The notes: a model not told the origin generated them from the letters alone. DNA of 64,000 nucleotides from Diphasiastrum complanatum (GCA_029204225.1 CM055112.1:23689171-23753170); one strand, 5' to 3'. Numbered from the stretch's first letter, positions 32,701-43,650 are shown. Program-made: numbers and translations.

Positions 32701-34090
32701 TGCACTTTTTTTAGATTGTTGCATCAAATACTTTCGAAAGAAAATGTGATACCTAAAACATGAAAAGAAACACGAAAGATGATGACCGTGCTTGGAATGG
32801 ATTATGTTCGTGCGTCGTGTCTCTTGACTTTTGCGTTTGCGAGCATCTTCGTTAGGCAGAGGGCTGAAAGCTAGAAAAGCCTTGTAAATAGAAACGTTTT
32901 GTTTCTTCAGCTCCCTCTCAAAGCATGATAGCTTTACGATCCCGAGACTGCTCCTCTGTCTCTCAAAGAGTCTTTTGTCCAGGGCTTTGGTGAAAATGTC
33001 AGTGACCATATCTTTCGTTCCGATGAAGGTGGTCTCTACAACATCTTCTTTTCAAGATACCTGATCAAGTGATACTTGATGGCAATGTGCTTCGTTCTAG
33101 AATGGAACACGAGATCTTTCGTCAGGTGTATTGCAGAGGTGTGTCCATCTACAAGACCAGAGGCTTGTTCCTTGTTTCGCCCAATTCGTCTAGGAACTGT
33201 CTTAGCCAGATTATCTCATTGGCCATCCTTGCTGCTACAACGTACTCTGCTTCACAGGATGACTGGGCTACAACGGTCTGTTTCTTGCTGACCCAAAGAA
33301 CTGCTGCTCCTGGTGCATCCTCCTGAAACGCTCTTACAGTCATCCTTGAGAGATGCCCAGCTAGCATCGCTACATCTGTTCTCTCTCTTCCTCAGTCTTC
33401 GGACAGTCATCGTTTGTCAGCACCGTTCTTGCGAGCATTGGAGTATTTGCTCCTTTGCAGTCCAGCATCCCAAAGTCCTCTAAGATCTTCTGGGTGTATC
33501 TGGACTGGTGAAGGTATAACTTACCTCCCTCATAGTCCCTTTCAATTTGCAAGCCTAGGTAACACCTAGCTTCTCTCAGATCCACGATCTCGAAATGTTT
33601 CGAGATTTTTGTCTTCACTTCAGCGATTAGCTGCTCACTCTTGCAAAGTATTAGGGTGTCGTCCACATATACAGCCACAATGATGATCTACGCATCTGTA
33701 ACTCTGACATATACATTGGAATCAGCCAACAGAGACTTGAATCCTAATGATTTCAAGGCTTGATCTTTCTTTGTGTACCATTGTCGGACTGATTGTTTCA
33801 GACCGTAGATACTTTTGTGCGTTCTACATGCATAGTCAGGAAGTGAGTTTGAGACTTATCCTGGGGGTTGATCCATATAGACCTCTTCGTCTAGCTCGCC
33901 ATGTAAGAAGGCTGTCTTCTCGTCCACAATGTGGATCCTGAGGTCATAACCTGCTGCATATGCAAATAAAAGTCGTAGGGACAAATGTTTGACGATAGGA
34001 GAGAAGGTTTTAGAGTAGTCAATACCATATCTCTGAGAAAAACCCTTCGCCACTAGTCTTGCCTTGTGTTTCGTGACATTCCCATCTGGT
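32701..34090 (-). pseudogene. Ty1/copia RT and RNase H, 3' half of pol (minus strand)
   Basis: Reading leftward: [59 protein letters not shown], a frame break, SIYGLKQSVRQWY, the catalytic YVDDTLILCK (about 33670), CYLGLQIERDYEGGKLYLHQ. RNase H follows: AVLWVSKKQTVVAQSSCEAE, YVVAARMANEIIWLRQFLDE, then MVTDIFTKALDKRLFERQRS. Several stops and frame changes (about 33855, 33690, 33370, 33150) show it is dead. The N-terminal pol is cut off at 34090, where CACTA sequence begins. Confidence 0.9.
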
Positions 34091-34099
34091 ACACGTTCA

Positions 34100-35605
34100 T
34101 ATTATATAACTGTGGACAAATGGAAAAGTGGATTTCAAGGTATGAAGAAGCCAAAAAGGAAAGAAACATAACATTGAAATGAAGAAGAAATATCAATCGA
34201 AGAAGAAGGAGAGCGTTGGAGAACGACGAACCTTTGGAGCCTTTACCTTCAAAATGCTCTCGTGAATGGGTTTTTGATACGATGCTAAAAGCATTCGAAA
34301 ATGGAGAAGAAGTGATCGAATTAGAATGGAAATTTGTTCGTGGATGTAGATGGAAGGTTAGTGTAATATTGTTTTTGTGAAGTTTTGTTTTTGTACTACT
34401 ATAGTATTTTTAATTACACACATTTGTTTCTTTTTGTGTTTTAGTATACGTCATAAATTACTGTGTGGGCATATGGACACCATTATCGTGTTGAGAGAGT
34501 TGACAACAAGCGATGTACATATGATTGTGGTATAATGGCCAACTTTCAACAAGAGAGTCGTTCTAGTGCGAGGGATCCTAATGTCATTTCGGACGACCTA
34601 GACTATGTCGGCACATTGCAACATATTTATGAAGTTGATTACGAGACTAACGACAAATACTTATTTTCGACGTAAAATGGTTTAAGGTCATCTATCGTGG
34701 AAGCAACGCCACAATTAGAAATGATGACTCAAAGTTTTTTCAAATCGACTCAACAGAATGTATATCGATGGACTCTCATGACACTTTAGTATTGCCACGA
34801 CATTGCGAACATGTGAGACTCTAAAATTTCAATGTCATTAATATTCGCAATCCAATTATTTATGTATCAATCTTATAAGACTAACTTATTTTTTTAAATT
34901 CTTTGGCAGATTATATTCCATCCAAATCGAATAGACCCAAGATGGTGGTATGTGATCCAACTTAATACAAGAAAATGACGTGTGTTTGAAGGAAAAGAAT
35001 TTGTTGAATTGGATACACATGACGAACCACCACCACCCAATTTTGAGGACATTTTGGAAGAACCTGAACCACTCATCCAAACTCCAAATGATGTGGAAAT
35101 GATGGGAGAAGAAGGTACAAATGAAAATGATGAGATTTCTACGATCGTACAAGACCAAATTGGGGGTAATTTGAGGCCTCCACGTTTGGATGAGATGGAA
35201 TTAGAAGAAGAGGAGATTGAATATGAGGGTAGCTCACATCATCAAAGAGACACGATAAAAAATCTACGATTATATTTAGACCTAGATTCAAATGAGTGTC
35301 AAGACTTGTGTGATGACGAGAATGATGTAAATGATGAGAATGATCTATGATTATTAATACTTAAATTTGCTTGCACTCTTTTTTTTTTTTATTCACGCAA
35401 TACTTTTTATGTATACTTTTATAGTTAGAGTTGAATGTGATAATTATAATACTCGAACCTTGCGGTTATGTCCGATTTCAGAATGTCACCATATATTCCC
35501 TCCCTGCGGCATGTAGGTTTTTCCATGCAAGTTGGAAAGATTAGAACCTCGCTTTTTATGGGAGAAAAGTAAGGGCTACACACCTTCCTAGGATTGGGAA
35601 TTTTA
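34100..35605 (+). pseudogene. CACTA (En/Spm) transposase C-terminal region with DUF4216, copy 2
   Basis: A possible exon at 34200-34355 (LPSKCSREWVFDTMLKAFEN, VIELEWKFVRGCRWK) ends at a GT donor. After TTTTAG at 34443, GHHYRVERVDNKRCTYDC leads to DLDYVGTLQHIYEVDYETND, then WFKVIYRGSNATIRNDDSKF and DTLVLPRHCEH. An intron (GTGAGACT...GGCAG) separates this from FHPNRIDPRWWYVIQLNTR. An acidic tail runs to a stop at 35348-35350 (CQDLCDDENDVNDENDL). DUF4216 is the C-terminal module of CACTA TNP2 proteins. One stop lies near 34673. It matches copy 1 up to CACACCTTCCTA at about 35600. Confidence 0.82.
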
Positions 35606-35940
35606 ATTATCTACATTTCACTCTTGCATATTAACTAATTGCTAGTGTATGCAGTAAAATACAACATTGCTTTGAAAAAAATAAAAGTGATGAATTGCAT
35701 TTGATTTCTTACTATGTTAGATAACGTATTCCAATAATAAAAAAAATTGAAACAACACAAACTCATCGGTAAACTCACTCGAAGCTTAAGTGCAAATGTG
35801 CAATTGCTCGCTCTTTCAACGCTTGTTCTCTTTTTTTTTTTTTTGAATATTTTTGTCACATGCACAAGCAATTAAAAAATAACGCTATATTACACAATTG
35901 GACCATTATTATAAGCAAATTATTTTAATCTACTTCAAAT
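35606..35940. other. AT-rich spacer
   Basis: Nothing recognised apart from T-tracts near 35830. Confidence 0.5.

Positions 35941-35941
<1 letters not shown>

Positions 35942-35992
<51 letters not shown>
35942..35992. repeat. (CT)n microsatellite, ~50 bp
   Basis: TC dinucleotides run from 35942 to 35992, directly before copy B of the CG-rich repeat. In copy A a weaker CT/CA tract occupies the same place (10180-10235). Confidence 0.95.
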
Positions 35993-35995
<3 letters not shown>

Positions 35996-36568
35996 CAAAC
36001 AAACAGACAAAACAATAAGCAAAACGAACAAAAATCAAGCACCAACCTCAAGCATTGATCTTCAAGCACCAACATCAAGCACTGATCTCCAAGCACTGAT
36101 CTTCAAGCACTGATCGCCCTCAATCGCTCCAACCCGCAGAAAATAGAGTGAGAGAGAAGACGTTTGGATTGCGTGAATACGAGAATTGAAACAAACGTCG
36201 ACATCCTCCACACACGTCAGATTTTGACATCCGTGGTCATTCAGGCCCGGACGACAACTGCCAGATGTTGTGGACAGCTTTTTGGATTGCTAATGTGGAC
36301 GTTGGATTTCGATGTCCACGTCCGATAACATGTAATTTAAAAAAAAAGATATGCCACATCATATCCACGTTGGAGTGTCGGATCCAACATGTCAGATTCC
36401 AACGTTCACTTAAAAATTTGGTTGCTGCCACAATTTCTCGATCACCAAACTCCCAATTTTGGATCATTGCTTGAACGTCGTATTCCAGCATGTCGAATTG
36501 CGACAGATTACAAATTTTTTTAAAATACGTCAGACGCCCACGTTGGAATCCGTGCGATATGTTATTGC
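35993..36568 (+). repeat. Leader-like repeat, copy B (decayed)
   Basis: Homologous to 10241-10850 over its whole length, with fewer CG dinucleotides and small deletions. It includes three or four AAGCACTGATCTTC repeats at 36055-36110. It ends at GTTATTGC; gypsy gag sequence starts at once with GAAAGACTTTTCC at 36569. Confidence 0.7.
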
Positions 36569-36780
36569 GAAAGACTTTTCCTAGCCGGAAAAATGTCTGG
36601 TGTTCAATTTGTGCAGGCAATCACACTATGAATGAATGTCCAACATTGAAACAACAAATGACGAACACTATTTGTCATCTGTGTAACTATACATGACATG
36701 AAACAGCCTTTTGCTCTTTTAATCCTTAGATCATCCAGCAAAGGTATGCTAAGCTTCAGTATCAAGAACCTACTTATTCA
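36569..36780 (+). pseudogene. Tat-type gag zinc-knuckle fragment
   Basis: This encodes CSICAGNHTMNECPTLKQQM and CHLCN, then, after a stop at 36697, TAFCSF and QQRYAKLQYQEPTYS. The two knuckles bind RNA in nucleocapsid. It is nearly identical to 19890-20075 up to AAGCTT (36751-36756) and then continues into its own Tat pol, so this copy shows the ancestral order. Confidence 0.82.
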
Positions 36781-37800
36781 AAGAGTCCTGATGGGAAGCC
36801 TTTCGATTTTGCCCTTGGATTTCCAAAACGACTAGCTTTGCCAGCTCTAGTCCAAAGAGGGGATGATGATTCATCAACAACTAATCATACCTGCAATTGA
36901 CAGATGAAGACTTTGGGAGTCCATTATGACTCTCAAACCAACATTGTCCATTGGAATAAAGCTCTTGCAACAGTGGATTGTACAGCAGCCTATATGTGTC
37001 AACGAGATAATCAATCCGAATTGAGCGAAATTTTCTTACTTGATCGAACTTTGGATACGCCACTCACTTTTCCATTAAATATAATGAATTTGGCTTGGAT
37101 AACCACTGATCCAATTCCAGATCTGATTGAAGATGATCTAATATATGTTAGTCATGTCTTGACTTACGATGGATATGTAGAACTTACAAATGAGCGAATT
37201 CTCAATCCCATGAATCCTACAAGATTTGAAGTTCGAGATATTCCGGATGCAACAATAATAAAATTGCCAAAAGCAGTCATATTGAAGGAAGGAAAGATGG
37301 CATGACCAATGACAAAGAAACAAGCTAAGCAACACTGCAATGCGGTCCTGAAATGGGAAAAATCATCTCGAAAAATTAATTCTAAAAATGTACCACCTTT
37401 ATTAGATAAAGAAAAGAGAAAGGTCAAAGATGATTCTTCAACTTCTCGCAATAAATCACCATCAAAGAAGTCATCACTTTCAGAGAAGAGCACATCTTCT
37501 AGGAAGTCATTGCCTCCATGATCGATTCCTGCTAAGAAAGCTAAACGGAGATAAAAAATCCACCTTATAAAAAGGAACAATTCGAAGAAGTCCAGCATGA
37601 TATGGCAGAGCATTTCAAACGCTATACTTTGGATGATGTCGTAATTATGTTACCCAAGGCTCGTCGTGAACCAGAAAAGCAAGTAATAGAATCAAAGGAG
37701 GTTTACGATGGACTAGCTAGGACTTAGACAATGAATCTTGCTGAACTAGGAGAGCCAGAGAAAATTGTTCAAGTTGGAGCACAACTTACTCCTGAACAAT
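36781..37800 (+). pseudogene. Tat-type pol: region between protease and RT
   Basis: The frame runs through LGVHYDSQTNIVHWNKALAT, LLDRTLDTPLTFPLNIMNLA, YVSHVLTYDGYVELTNERIL and KLPKAVILKEGKMA. It then becomes Ser/Lys-rich (SPSKKSSLSEKSTSSRKSLP) and leads to YTLDDVVIMLPKARREPE and LAELGEPEKIVQVGAQLTPE, a typical lead-in to Tat RT. Stops lie at 36898, 37303 and 37519. It is homologous to 58050-58840. The protease expected before it is missing. A copia LTR fragment interrupts it at 37803. Confidence 0.7.
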
Positions 37801-37802
37801 TT

Positions 37803-37960
37803 CATGTTGGAAAATGGTAGGATAGCAGCGGAAGTTTGATTGCGGATGGGTGGTTTGTGGATCGGTAGTGCAGCAGTTAACAACAAATGATAATAATCAA
37901 GATGAAAACAAAGTAGCAATAGAAAATTGAAGCAATAGTGAGACAGAAATTGCACTCTGA
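37803..37960 (-). mobile_element. Copia LTR fragment inserted in Tat RT
   Basis: TGTTGGAAAATGGTAGGATA and the next ~150 bp match the LTR at 23548-23705. It lies between the RT lead-in (ending EQFH) and the RT core at 38012, so it interrupts a gypsy element. It was assigned by similarity; no PBS or coding follows. Confidence 0.7.
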
Positions 37961-38011
37961 TTAATATCGACAATGAGTATAATAGCTTGAAGTGATAACT
38001 TCAGCTTTCCT

Positions 38012-38170
38012 AGTTCATTTCAAAGAATCATGTTGTTTGCCTTTAAAGACTATTTGCAGAAATTCCTTGAAATCTACTTGGATGATCTCGGAATTCATAG
38101 TGCGGATACAGACCATCTGGATCATTTGGATTTGAAATCATGTCAAGTCAAAGCAGTACAACTAAAGTGA
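38012..38170 (+). pseudogene. Ty3/gypsy RT fragment with YLDD active site
   Basis: 52 codons encode SSFQRIMLFAFKDYLQKFLE, then IYLDDLGIHSADTDHLDHLD and SCQVKAVQLK, stop at 38168. The YLDD motif and the FQRIM block place it in gypsy RT, downstream of the part seen at 24217-24764. Sequence between the lead-in at 37800 and this block is lost. Confidence 0.85.
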
Positions 38171-39003
38171 AAAGTAAGTGTTTCTCTAAGAAGTTCACCT
38201 CTCTCAAGCTTCAAATGACAGTTTCTATGCCAAGTTTAGTTCTAAAGTGCTAAAATTTAAGTACGCCAAGGATTCTCAATCACTTATGAAGTTTTGGAGC
38301 TACCACTCAAACATTCAAACAAGTAAATTCAATGAACCTAGTTGTTGAAGGCATAGAACTTTCTTTGCAACCTAACACAAAAAAATTTAACAAAAATTTC
38401 TTGAGGCTTTTTAGAAAAATATTGGGCCAAAAGCCTATTAATTCTATATGGAGAAGGCTCAAAAAAAAAAAATTCAAGAAGGCTCATATTTGTTTTGCAA
38501 AGTCTTGTAAGGTAGTCATCTTTTTTCATTTAGGATTTCAATTGATTCAAACTTTGGGTGATGCAATAATCAATATCAAAATGTTAAATTTGTCAACTAC
38601 CAATTCTGATCCACTCACACTAGATTTATCATAACTTTCTCAATACTGATCCAAATGGGAAAAAAAAAATAGTACCTCTAGAAAGATAACTTCAAAATCT
38701 ATTTGTATATACTTTAACAGTAAAAAAATTGGCCAAAAGTGAATAAAAAATAGAGACATACAGACTACAAAGTTGGAGCAACTAAATTTGGAGGAGTTTC
38801 ACTAAATTGATCTTAACTTGGTCAAATAGCTCCAAATTCGAAGAAAATAGTACCTCCAGATAGCTAAAATCAAGGAATAAACATCTAAGACAAGAAACAA
38901 AGAATAATTGATAAAAAAAATTGACCCAAATCAATCTTAAAATTGAAAATTCAAGAATTAATAGAAAAGAATAACTATAAAAGCCAAAAAAAACCCCTTA
39001 ATC
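38171..39003. other. AT-rich DNA without recognised content
   Basis: No domain was recognised. It holds A-tracts and short imperfect repeats (TAGTACCTCTAGAAAGATAA / TAGTACCTCCAGATAGCTAA near 38670 and 38850). Confidence 0.5.
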
Positions 39004-39017
39004 TAATGATAATAATG

Positions 39018-39104
39018 CTTCTTGGTTTCCAAGGGGAGGCTCGAACCTGGGACCAAAGAAACTTTGGATGCCAAGCTAACCAGTTGAGCCAACCCCGTTG
39101 GGTT
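39018..39104 (-). mobile_element. 87-bp tRNA-derived SINE, copy 2
   Basis: Flanked by a perfect 14-bp target-site duplication, TAATGATAATAATG (39004-39017 and 39105-39118). The body is the same as at 30253-30338 apart from one extra T at the end. Pol III boxes on the minus strand: A box TGGCTCAACTGG (39080-39091) and B box GGTTCGAGCCT (39037-39047). Two independent insertions with different target duplications show this short unit is itself the mobile element. Confidence 0.9.
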
Positions 39105-39146
39105 TAATGATAATAATGAAGGATCATGATATAAAATGGATCTTAT

Positions 39147-39954
39147 GCTTTGATACCACAAATGTCATATTCCAAACTCAATCAAATAGCCATAGTAATA
39201 AAGGCTAAACCCATAATCAAGAAAACAACAAAACATTCATATTGATATAGCCACAAAAATACAACTCACAAATAGAACTCCAAGGAATTTTTAATTAGAA
39301 TTGAAGGGGGTGGAAGCAAATCAATACAAAATGGGGATGAGATTAATGTGGATTGGGCAATGAGACCTAGCAAGCAAGCTCTATTCCCAAGGCTCATATT
39401 CACAAAGAAGAGACAAAGCTCTCTCATTTGCAAATGAGTCAAAAGATTTCCAAAATGATGTCTCTTGCCTACTTATAGACAATCCCCTAACTTAACTAAA
39501 CATAACTATTTTGCAAAATAGTTAGTTAAATCTACTTTGGGCACTTGTTGGCCTATTATCTTTATTTAAATACTTCGGAGGGCCTAAAGAGAGAACTGCC
39601 TTATTCTTAAGGCTAAACACTTTCATCATCATCCTCAGTGTGTATGTAAGGATCGTCAAGTGAAGATCTACTTAGACCATGTTGCATGCAACCAAAAGGA
39701 CACCTGTGGAGCCAACCACCCAACCAACAGGAAATGGATAGTCATATTCTTAACCGCTTCACCCCCAAGCCATGGTGACTGAATGCAAGAGAAGAGAGGA
39801 TCCTGGCTCTTGGAAACAAGAAATTAGAAGATACATAAGCCCCAATCTCCTATTCTGCATCAAAAGCAGTCAATCACCATGCAAATAAGTAAGTGGAATT
39901 AACTAACTAATAGAACTACTAATTGCATTGAATCAACAGCTTCAAATAATTTTG
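39147..39954 (-). mobile_element. Possible minus-strand LTR with PBS-like start
   Basis: GCTTTGATACCA (39147-39158) is the complement of a one-base variant of the copia PBS, followed by AATGTCATATTCC. A minus-strand TATA-like word (complement CTATAAGTAG, near 39472) lies inside. The part from about 39697 (GGAGCCAACCACCCAACC, CCCCCAAGCCATG) resembles 50278-50460, so pieces of more than one LTR may be joined. Ends uncertain. Confidence 0.4.
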
Positions 39955-40720
39955 TAGCGGATTTATTTCCTATCCTATCCTCAACCCAAGATCCAAGCAC
40001 ACAAGCATCAAGGAGATGAAGGTAGTCATCATGCAGAGGTTATCCTGTGAGAGCAATAGCATATCTTAGAATTCAGCATGTGTGGAAGATCACATCTAAC
40101 TTTAACATCCATTAACACTAAGATTCACAATGATAATAGCTTATTCTTTCTCTCTCTCTCCCTCTCTTTCTCTCTCACAAAAAGTATAAGAAATAGCAAT
40201 TTCAATAATATTCAGATCCAACAATTAGCAAATACAACAAAAGCATGAGAGATGGAGGAATAGAGATAGAGAGCAAGGACATTCATAAGTCCATTCCATA
40301 AGAGAACCAATCTGCTTGTATTGAAATGAAGATTTGAACATGAGGAGCAACTCGAGTTTGCCCCTATTTATAGTGGAGAGGAGGGCATTGGCTTCAAAAT
40401 CCTATTGTCCCATTTCTACCTCCCTAACTATTCAAATTTTAAAAAGAGTGGGAACCCATTCAATAATTGGAGGGAACCAATTTGAAATTGAAATTTTGTG
40501 GGAGCCCCAATTTTAATCACTAACTTGGCATTTAGGCTTGCGACATTAAAAGTCCCGCAAAAAGGCCTAAAGTCCTTTTATTGACTTTGTAATTATCAAA
40601 TAACTATGTGATCATCAGGTTGGACTTACACACGCAGGGTGCCAAATCCCTCTCACTTATTACCTATTCTTAGGGTCTGTCTTGGAATCGGCAAACCCTC
40701 CAACAATATCCCCCACCAAA
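39955..40720 (-). mobile_element. Tat-type 3' LTR and polypurine tract (minus strand)
   Basis: The complement of the 16958-17695 LTR family, ending at CTCCAACA (40705). The polypurine tract follows on the minus strand (plus-strand ATATCCCCCACCAAAA at 40706-40721). The TATAAATAG promoter is near 40365 on the minus strand. It is the 3' LTR of the minus-strand Tat fragments to its right. Confidence 0.85.
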
Positions 40721-40779
40721 ATTGGTGGCGGTCCCATGACACCTCGCAAAATTTATTCATTTTGGGCCTTGATTACGAA

Positions 40780-41150
40780 CTTTTATTAAATGATGTTGCA
40801 CCTTCTCCATGAAGTCAAGTCAGGTAGTGTTCAAATCCAAATTGTGCGGTAAAAAACATTTATGCGCTTCGAAAATCCACTTTAACGTTGTACAAGCTAT
40901 AAATCTTGATTCCCAAGAGCCACCCATCATCGCAGCACAAAAGTACAATCTTGCTAAGGGTAGCTGATCTTTAACACTGTCGGACGCCATTGGTGTATTT
41001 GAATCGAATGCCAATGTAGGAAGGCAATCAGTCTATTGAGTAGCAATGGACGCCAACATAGTCAAGCCTTTTGCAAAAAGCGCCGATTGCCTAACCATCA
41101 AGGATCAGGAGAAAATATGTACTCCTGCTAGTATGCTTGTAGCGCTCTGT
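40780..41150 (-). pseudogene. Tat-family 3'-terminal ORF, copy 2 (minus strand)
   Basis: The minus strand reads MAFDSNTPMASDSVKDQLPL, ARLYFCAAMMGGSWESRF, TTLKWIFEAHKCFLPHNLDL, with a broken N-terminal part to about 41130 (frame changes near 41030). It lies directly inside the polypurine tract and 3' LTR at 40705, as do the copies at 28838 and 58850. Confidence 0.65.
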
Positions 41151-41640
41151 GGAAATCCACTAAAATGGTTCAGCTGAAATATTGGTGGATAACTGGCCAA
41201 TTTGGTGTATAGATCATGATTTTATCCATGGCCACCCCCAAATCTTTCCACTTATCACGATGTGGCATCGACACATAGAACGGATCCACTCATAGTTGGC
41301 GAGGACAGCTTTCTCAAATCCTGTAACTCTTCAGGCCGGTTGCTCTCCCAAAGCTGGTAGCTTATCAATTTCTTTCCCAGCCTCAATCTCTAAGGTTTTG
41401 AACTTTATGACCCAACCACCACGCGAGGACTCATGCAGGTATTGGTGCAAAAAACTTTTGATTTCGTCTTCAACGATGATGGGCCTTCAAAACAACGGTC
41501 TGGTCCCTGATGTGGATGGACCTGTTTATGTTATTGTTGAAATTGGTAGGACCTCTTCAACCTCTGGCGCTCCTCCATGATTCATTTCTGAATCCGTAGT
41601 CGCATCCAATTCTGCCTGATCATGTTGTTGAGGCTGTGAA
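41151..41640 (-). pseudogene. Unassigned Tat-associated reading frame
   Basis: The minus strand has a partly open frame with SFLHQYLHESSRGGWVIKFK, TLEIEAGKEIDKLPALGEQP and VLANYEWIRSMCRCHIV, broken by stops. It lies in a minus-strand Tat context between gag (42600) and the 3'-terminal ORF, so it is probably part of that element. Family not recognised. Confidence 0.35.
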
Positions 41641-41770
41641 ATTTCACACGTGTGAGACTGTCCTAATGTGTGTGAATGATCTCCTAAGTCAAGCTTATGC
41701 ACTTTAGATCAATACTAGATTAAAATCAAAGATCTAGATCAAAATCTAAGGTAAAGAGACAAACATAGAT
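41641..41770. other. Fragment resembling the LTR at 9694-9980
   Basis: TTCACACGTGTGAGACTGTC and AGATCTAGATCAAAATCTAA echo CCACACGTGTGAGGCC and TAGATCAAGATCTAAC of the copia LTR at 9780-9900. Orientation not settled. Confidence 0.35.
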
Positions 41771-41777
41771 GCATAGA

Positions 41778-42030
41778 TTGATAACCAAAGTGTTTCTACA
41801 TGTAAGAGAAGTACTCCATGTCAAAAAGTGGTGTGCCACATCTATGTGCTTGCTTCTTGCATGAAAAATTGGATTATTTGCAAGTTCTTGGGCCAAGATA
41901 TTATCACAATATAGCAATGGTAGCTCCTCCTCTTTGATGCACTTTAGCTCCAATAGAATCCTCTTGATCCAAATCACTTCTTTTGTTGATTTAGTGAGTG
42001 CTTTATACTCAGCCTCACAAGAAGAAAGAG
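41778..42030 (-). pseudogene. Copia family D RNase H C-terminus joined to LTR end
   Basis: The minus strand encodes SIKHSLNQQKK, IWIKRILLELKCIKEEELPL, LYCDNILAQELANNPIFHAR and SKHIDVAHHFL, matching 27960-28150. It is then joined directly to the last ~45 bases of the family D LTR (41778-41822). The rest of the LTR and the RNase H tail are deleted. Confidence 0.85.
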
Positions 42031-42040
42031 AGATAGTGTG

Positions 42041-42148
42041 TCCTTCGCCACATCCGTAGCAACCGTAATTTCTCCTGCCTTGACGCTAAGTTTGTCCTTC
42101 ACCACATCCGTAACAGCCGTAATTTCACCCGCCTTGATGTTAAATTTG
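42041..42148. repeat. 54-bp tandem duplication
   Basis: TCCTTCGCCACATCCGTAGC at 42041 and TCCTTCACCACATCCGTAAC at 42095 start two imperfect 54-bp units. On the minus strand they read as an 18-residue repeat (KAGEITAVTDVVKDKLSV / KAGEITVATDVAKDTLS), so the duplication kept the frame. Confidence 0.85.
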
Positions 42149-42149
42149 A

Positions 42150-42780
42150 GCTGCATAGGCCACAATATATTCATTTATGACAGGATCCACATATGGTTCA
42201 TTAGGCCCATACCATTGTTGTTGCTTAGGTTGAGGTGGTACTGGCATCTATGGTTCTGTTGCTGTCAAGTTTATGTAGGCCACCTGTTGATTGGCTGGCC
42301 CCGGTGGTGCAGGTAAGGCCATACGTTGTTGATTATTCGATGCGCTGTACCTCGATGCCGCAATTGGTGCCCCTTGATGATATGGATAAGAAGTCTGATA
42401 AGGACTCCTACTCTGTTGGACAATCTGGGGGCTGAATGGGCAAAATGCCATATCATGCGATGTTGCGTTGCACAAATGGCAAAATCTATGGGTCAGTCTC
42501 AGGTTTTGCTTTAGGACTGGGCACTCATTCGTTGTATGGTTTTGTGTGCATACTGAACACCATACATTTTCGCGTCGGAGATACTGTAGTTGATTTTATT
42601 CCGATAGATTTGGCGTTGCCGCTATAGCTCCTTGTAAGGCTTTCAGTTTCTGATCAAACTGCACCATAAGTTGTTCCATCTACTATTTGTGTAATTTTGT
42701 CATTTGTTCCATCAGCAGATGCCTAAACCAAAGAGGCAAAGATATAGTTATCACCTCAGGCGGTAGGGGTTGTTACCGCT
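42150..42780 (-). pseudogene. Tat-type gag C-terminus with double zinc knuckle (minus strand)
   Basis: Reading leftward: MEQLMVQFDQKLKALQGAIA, then (after a stop) CSVCTQNHTTNECPVLKQNL, CHLCNATSHDMAFCPFSPQI and a Pro/Gln-rich tail PYQTSYPYHQGAPIAASRYS. The knuckle pair and QQ ending match 19940-20070 and 36600-36745. Nucleocapsid-like, with stops near 42690 and 42605. Confidence 0.82.
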
Positions 42781-43540
42781 CTTTTTTGATAAATATTAGA
42801 TATATATATTTTGAAAATTGTCTTTGCACATTTCTTATTTGATTAAGCAGCATGGTTTTGAATATATGATATGTATTTGTAATGTTTAATGGCATTTTGT
42901 GAATCCTTCATCTATGCAGAGTGGTTGTGATACCCTTTTTGAACTTTTGTAAAATAAGTATCAGACATTGTCAAAGTTTTGATTATTTTGTGATTAAACT
43001 CTATTTGGAAATTCTCTTGTCCAATTTTGAAAATGGATTTTGAGACAATCCAAAATTAATTGAGATAGTGTTTTGAAGAATTGGGTTGAAGTTGCATCTC
43101 AAGCAATTTTTCATCAATCTTGAGCAATCAAGGGCTATAAATAGGGTCGAAACTGGATATTCATTTATTGATTTGATGAGTGATATCTTATATGATTTTG
43201 ATTTTTCAAATTTTATGAAGAATTGTGTTGAACTTGCATCTCAAGCAATTTTACATCAATCTTGAGCAATCAAGGGCTTGGATATTCTGTACAAATTCCT
43301 TATGTGCTTTGCGTTTAAAGTGGCAAAATTGTCAATTATATTTTCAGCTTGTGGTGTGAGATTGATGGAATTTTTTTGTTTGAGGGATGTAGATGATCAA
43401 GTTCATTTCCATAGGAGGAGAATATACATGGTTTTGAGTGTTTCGAGAAAATATATTTCAAGTAATAATGGTTGGCATGATTAATACAAAGTAGTTTGGT
43501 TATGCATGTTGTTTGAAGAGATTGGCATTTTGTAGATGAA
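42781..43540. other. AT-rich DNA with a 62-bp repeat spaced 142 bp
   Basis: GAAGAATTGGGTTGAAGTTG (43075) and GAAGAATTGTGTTGAACTTG (43217) open two copies of a 62-bp unit, each ending CTTGAGCAATCAAGGGCT. CTATAAATAGG follows the first copy. No coding content recognised. Confidence 0.6.
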
Positions 43541-43547
43541 GCCTACC

Positions 43548-43650
43548 TTGACCATGTGTGATAGCTAGGGTGCTATCTATCTAGCGAAGAATCATGTATT
43601 TCATGCACGTACTAAGCATATAGAGATTAAATATCATTCCAATTAAGAAA
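43548..43650 (+). pseudogene. Ty1/copia RNase H scrap
   Basis: The plus strand reads CDS, a stop, then GAIYLAKNHVFHARTKHIEI and KYH, the copia RNase H C-terminal signature. About 30 residues survive. Confidence 0.75.

Noticed and set aside
37164-37613. 149-codon minus-strand frame
   Set aside because: It is the antisense shadow of the Tat post-protease region on the plus strand, which has conserved motifs.
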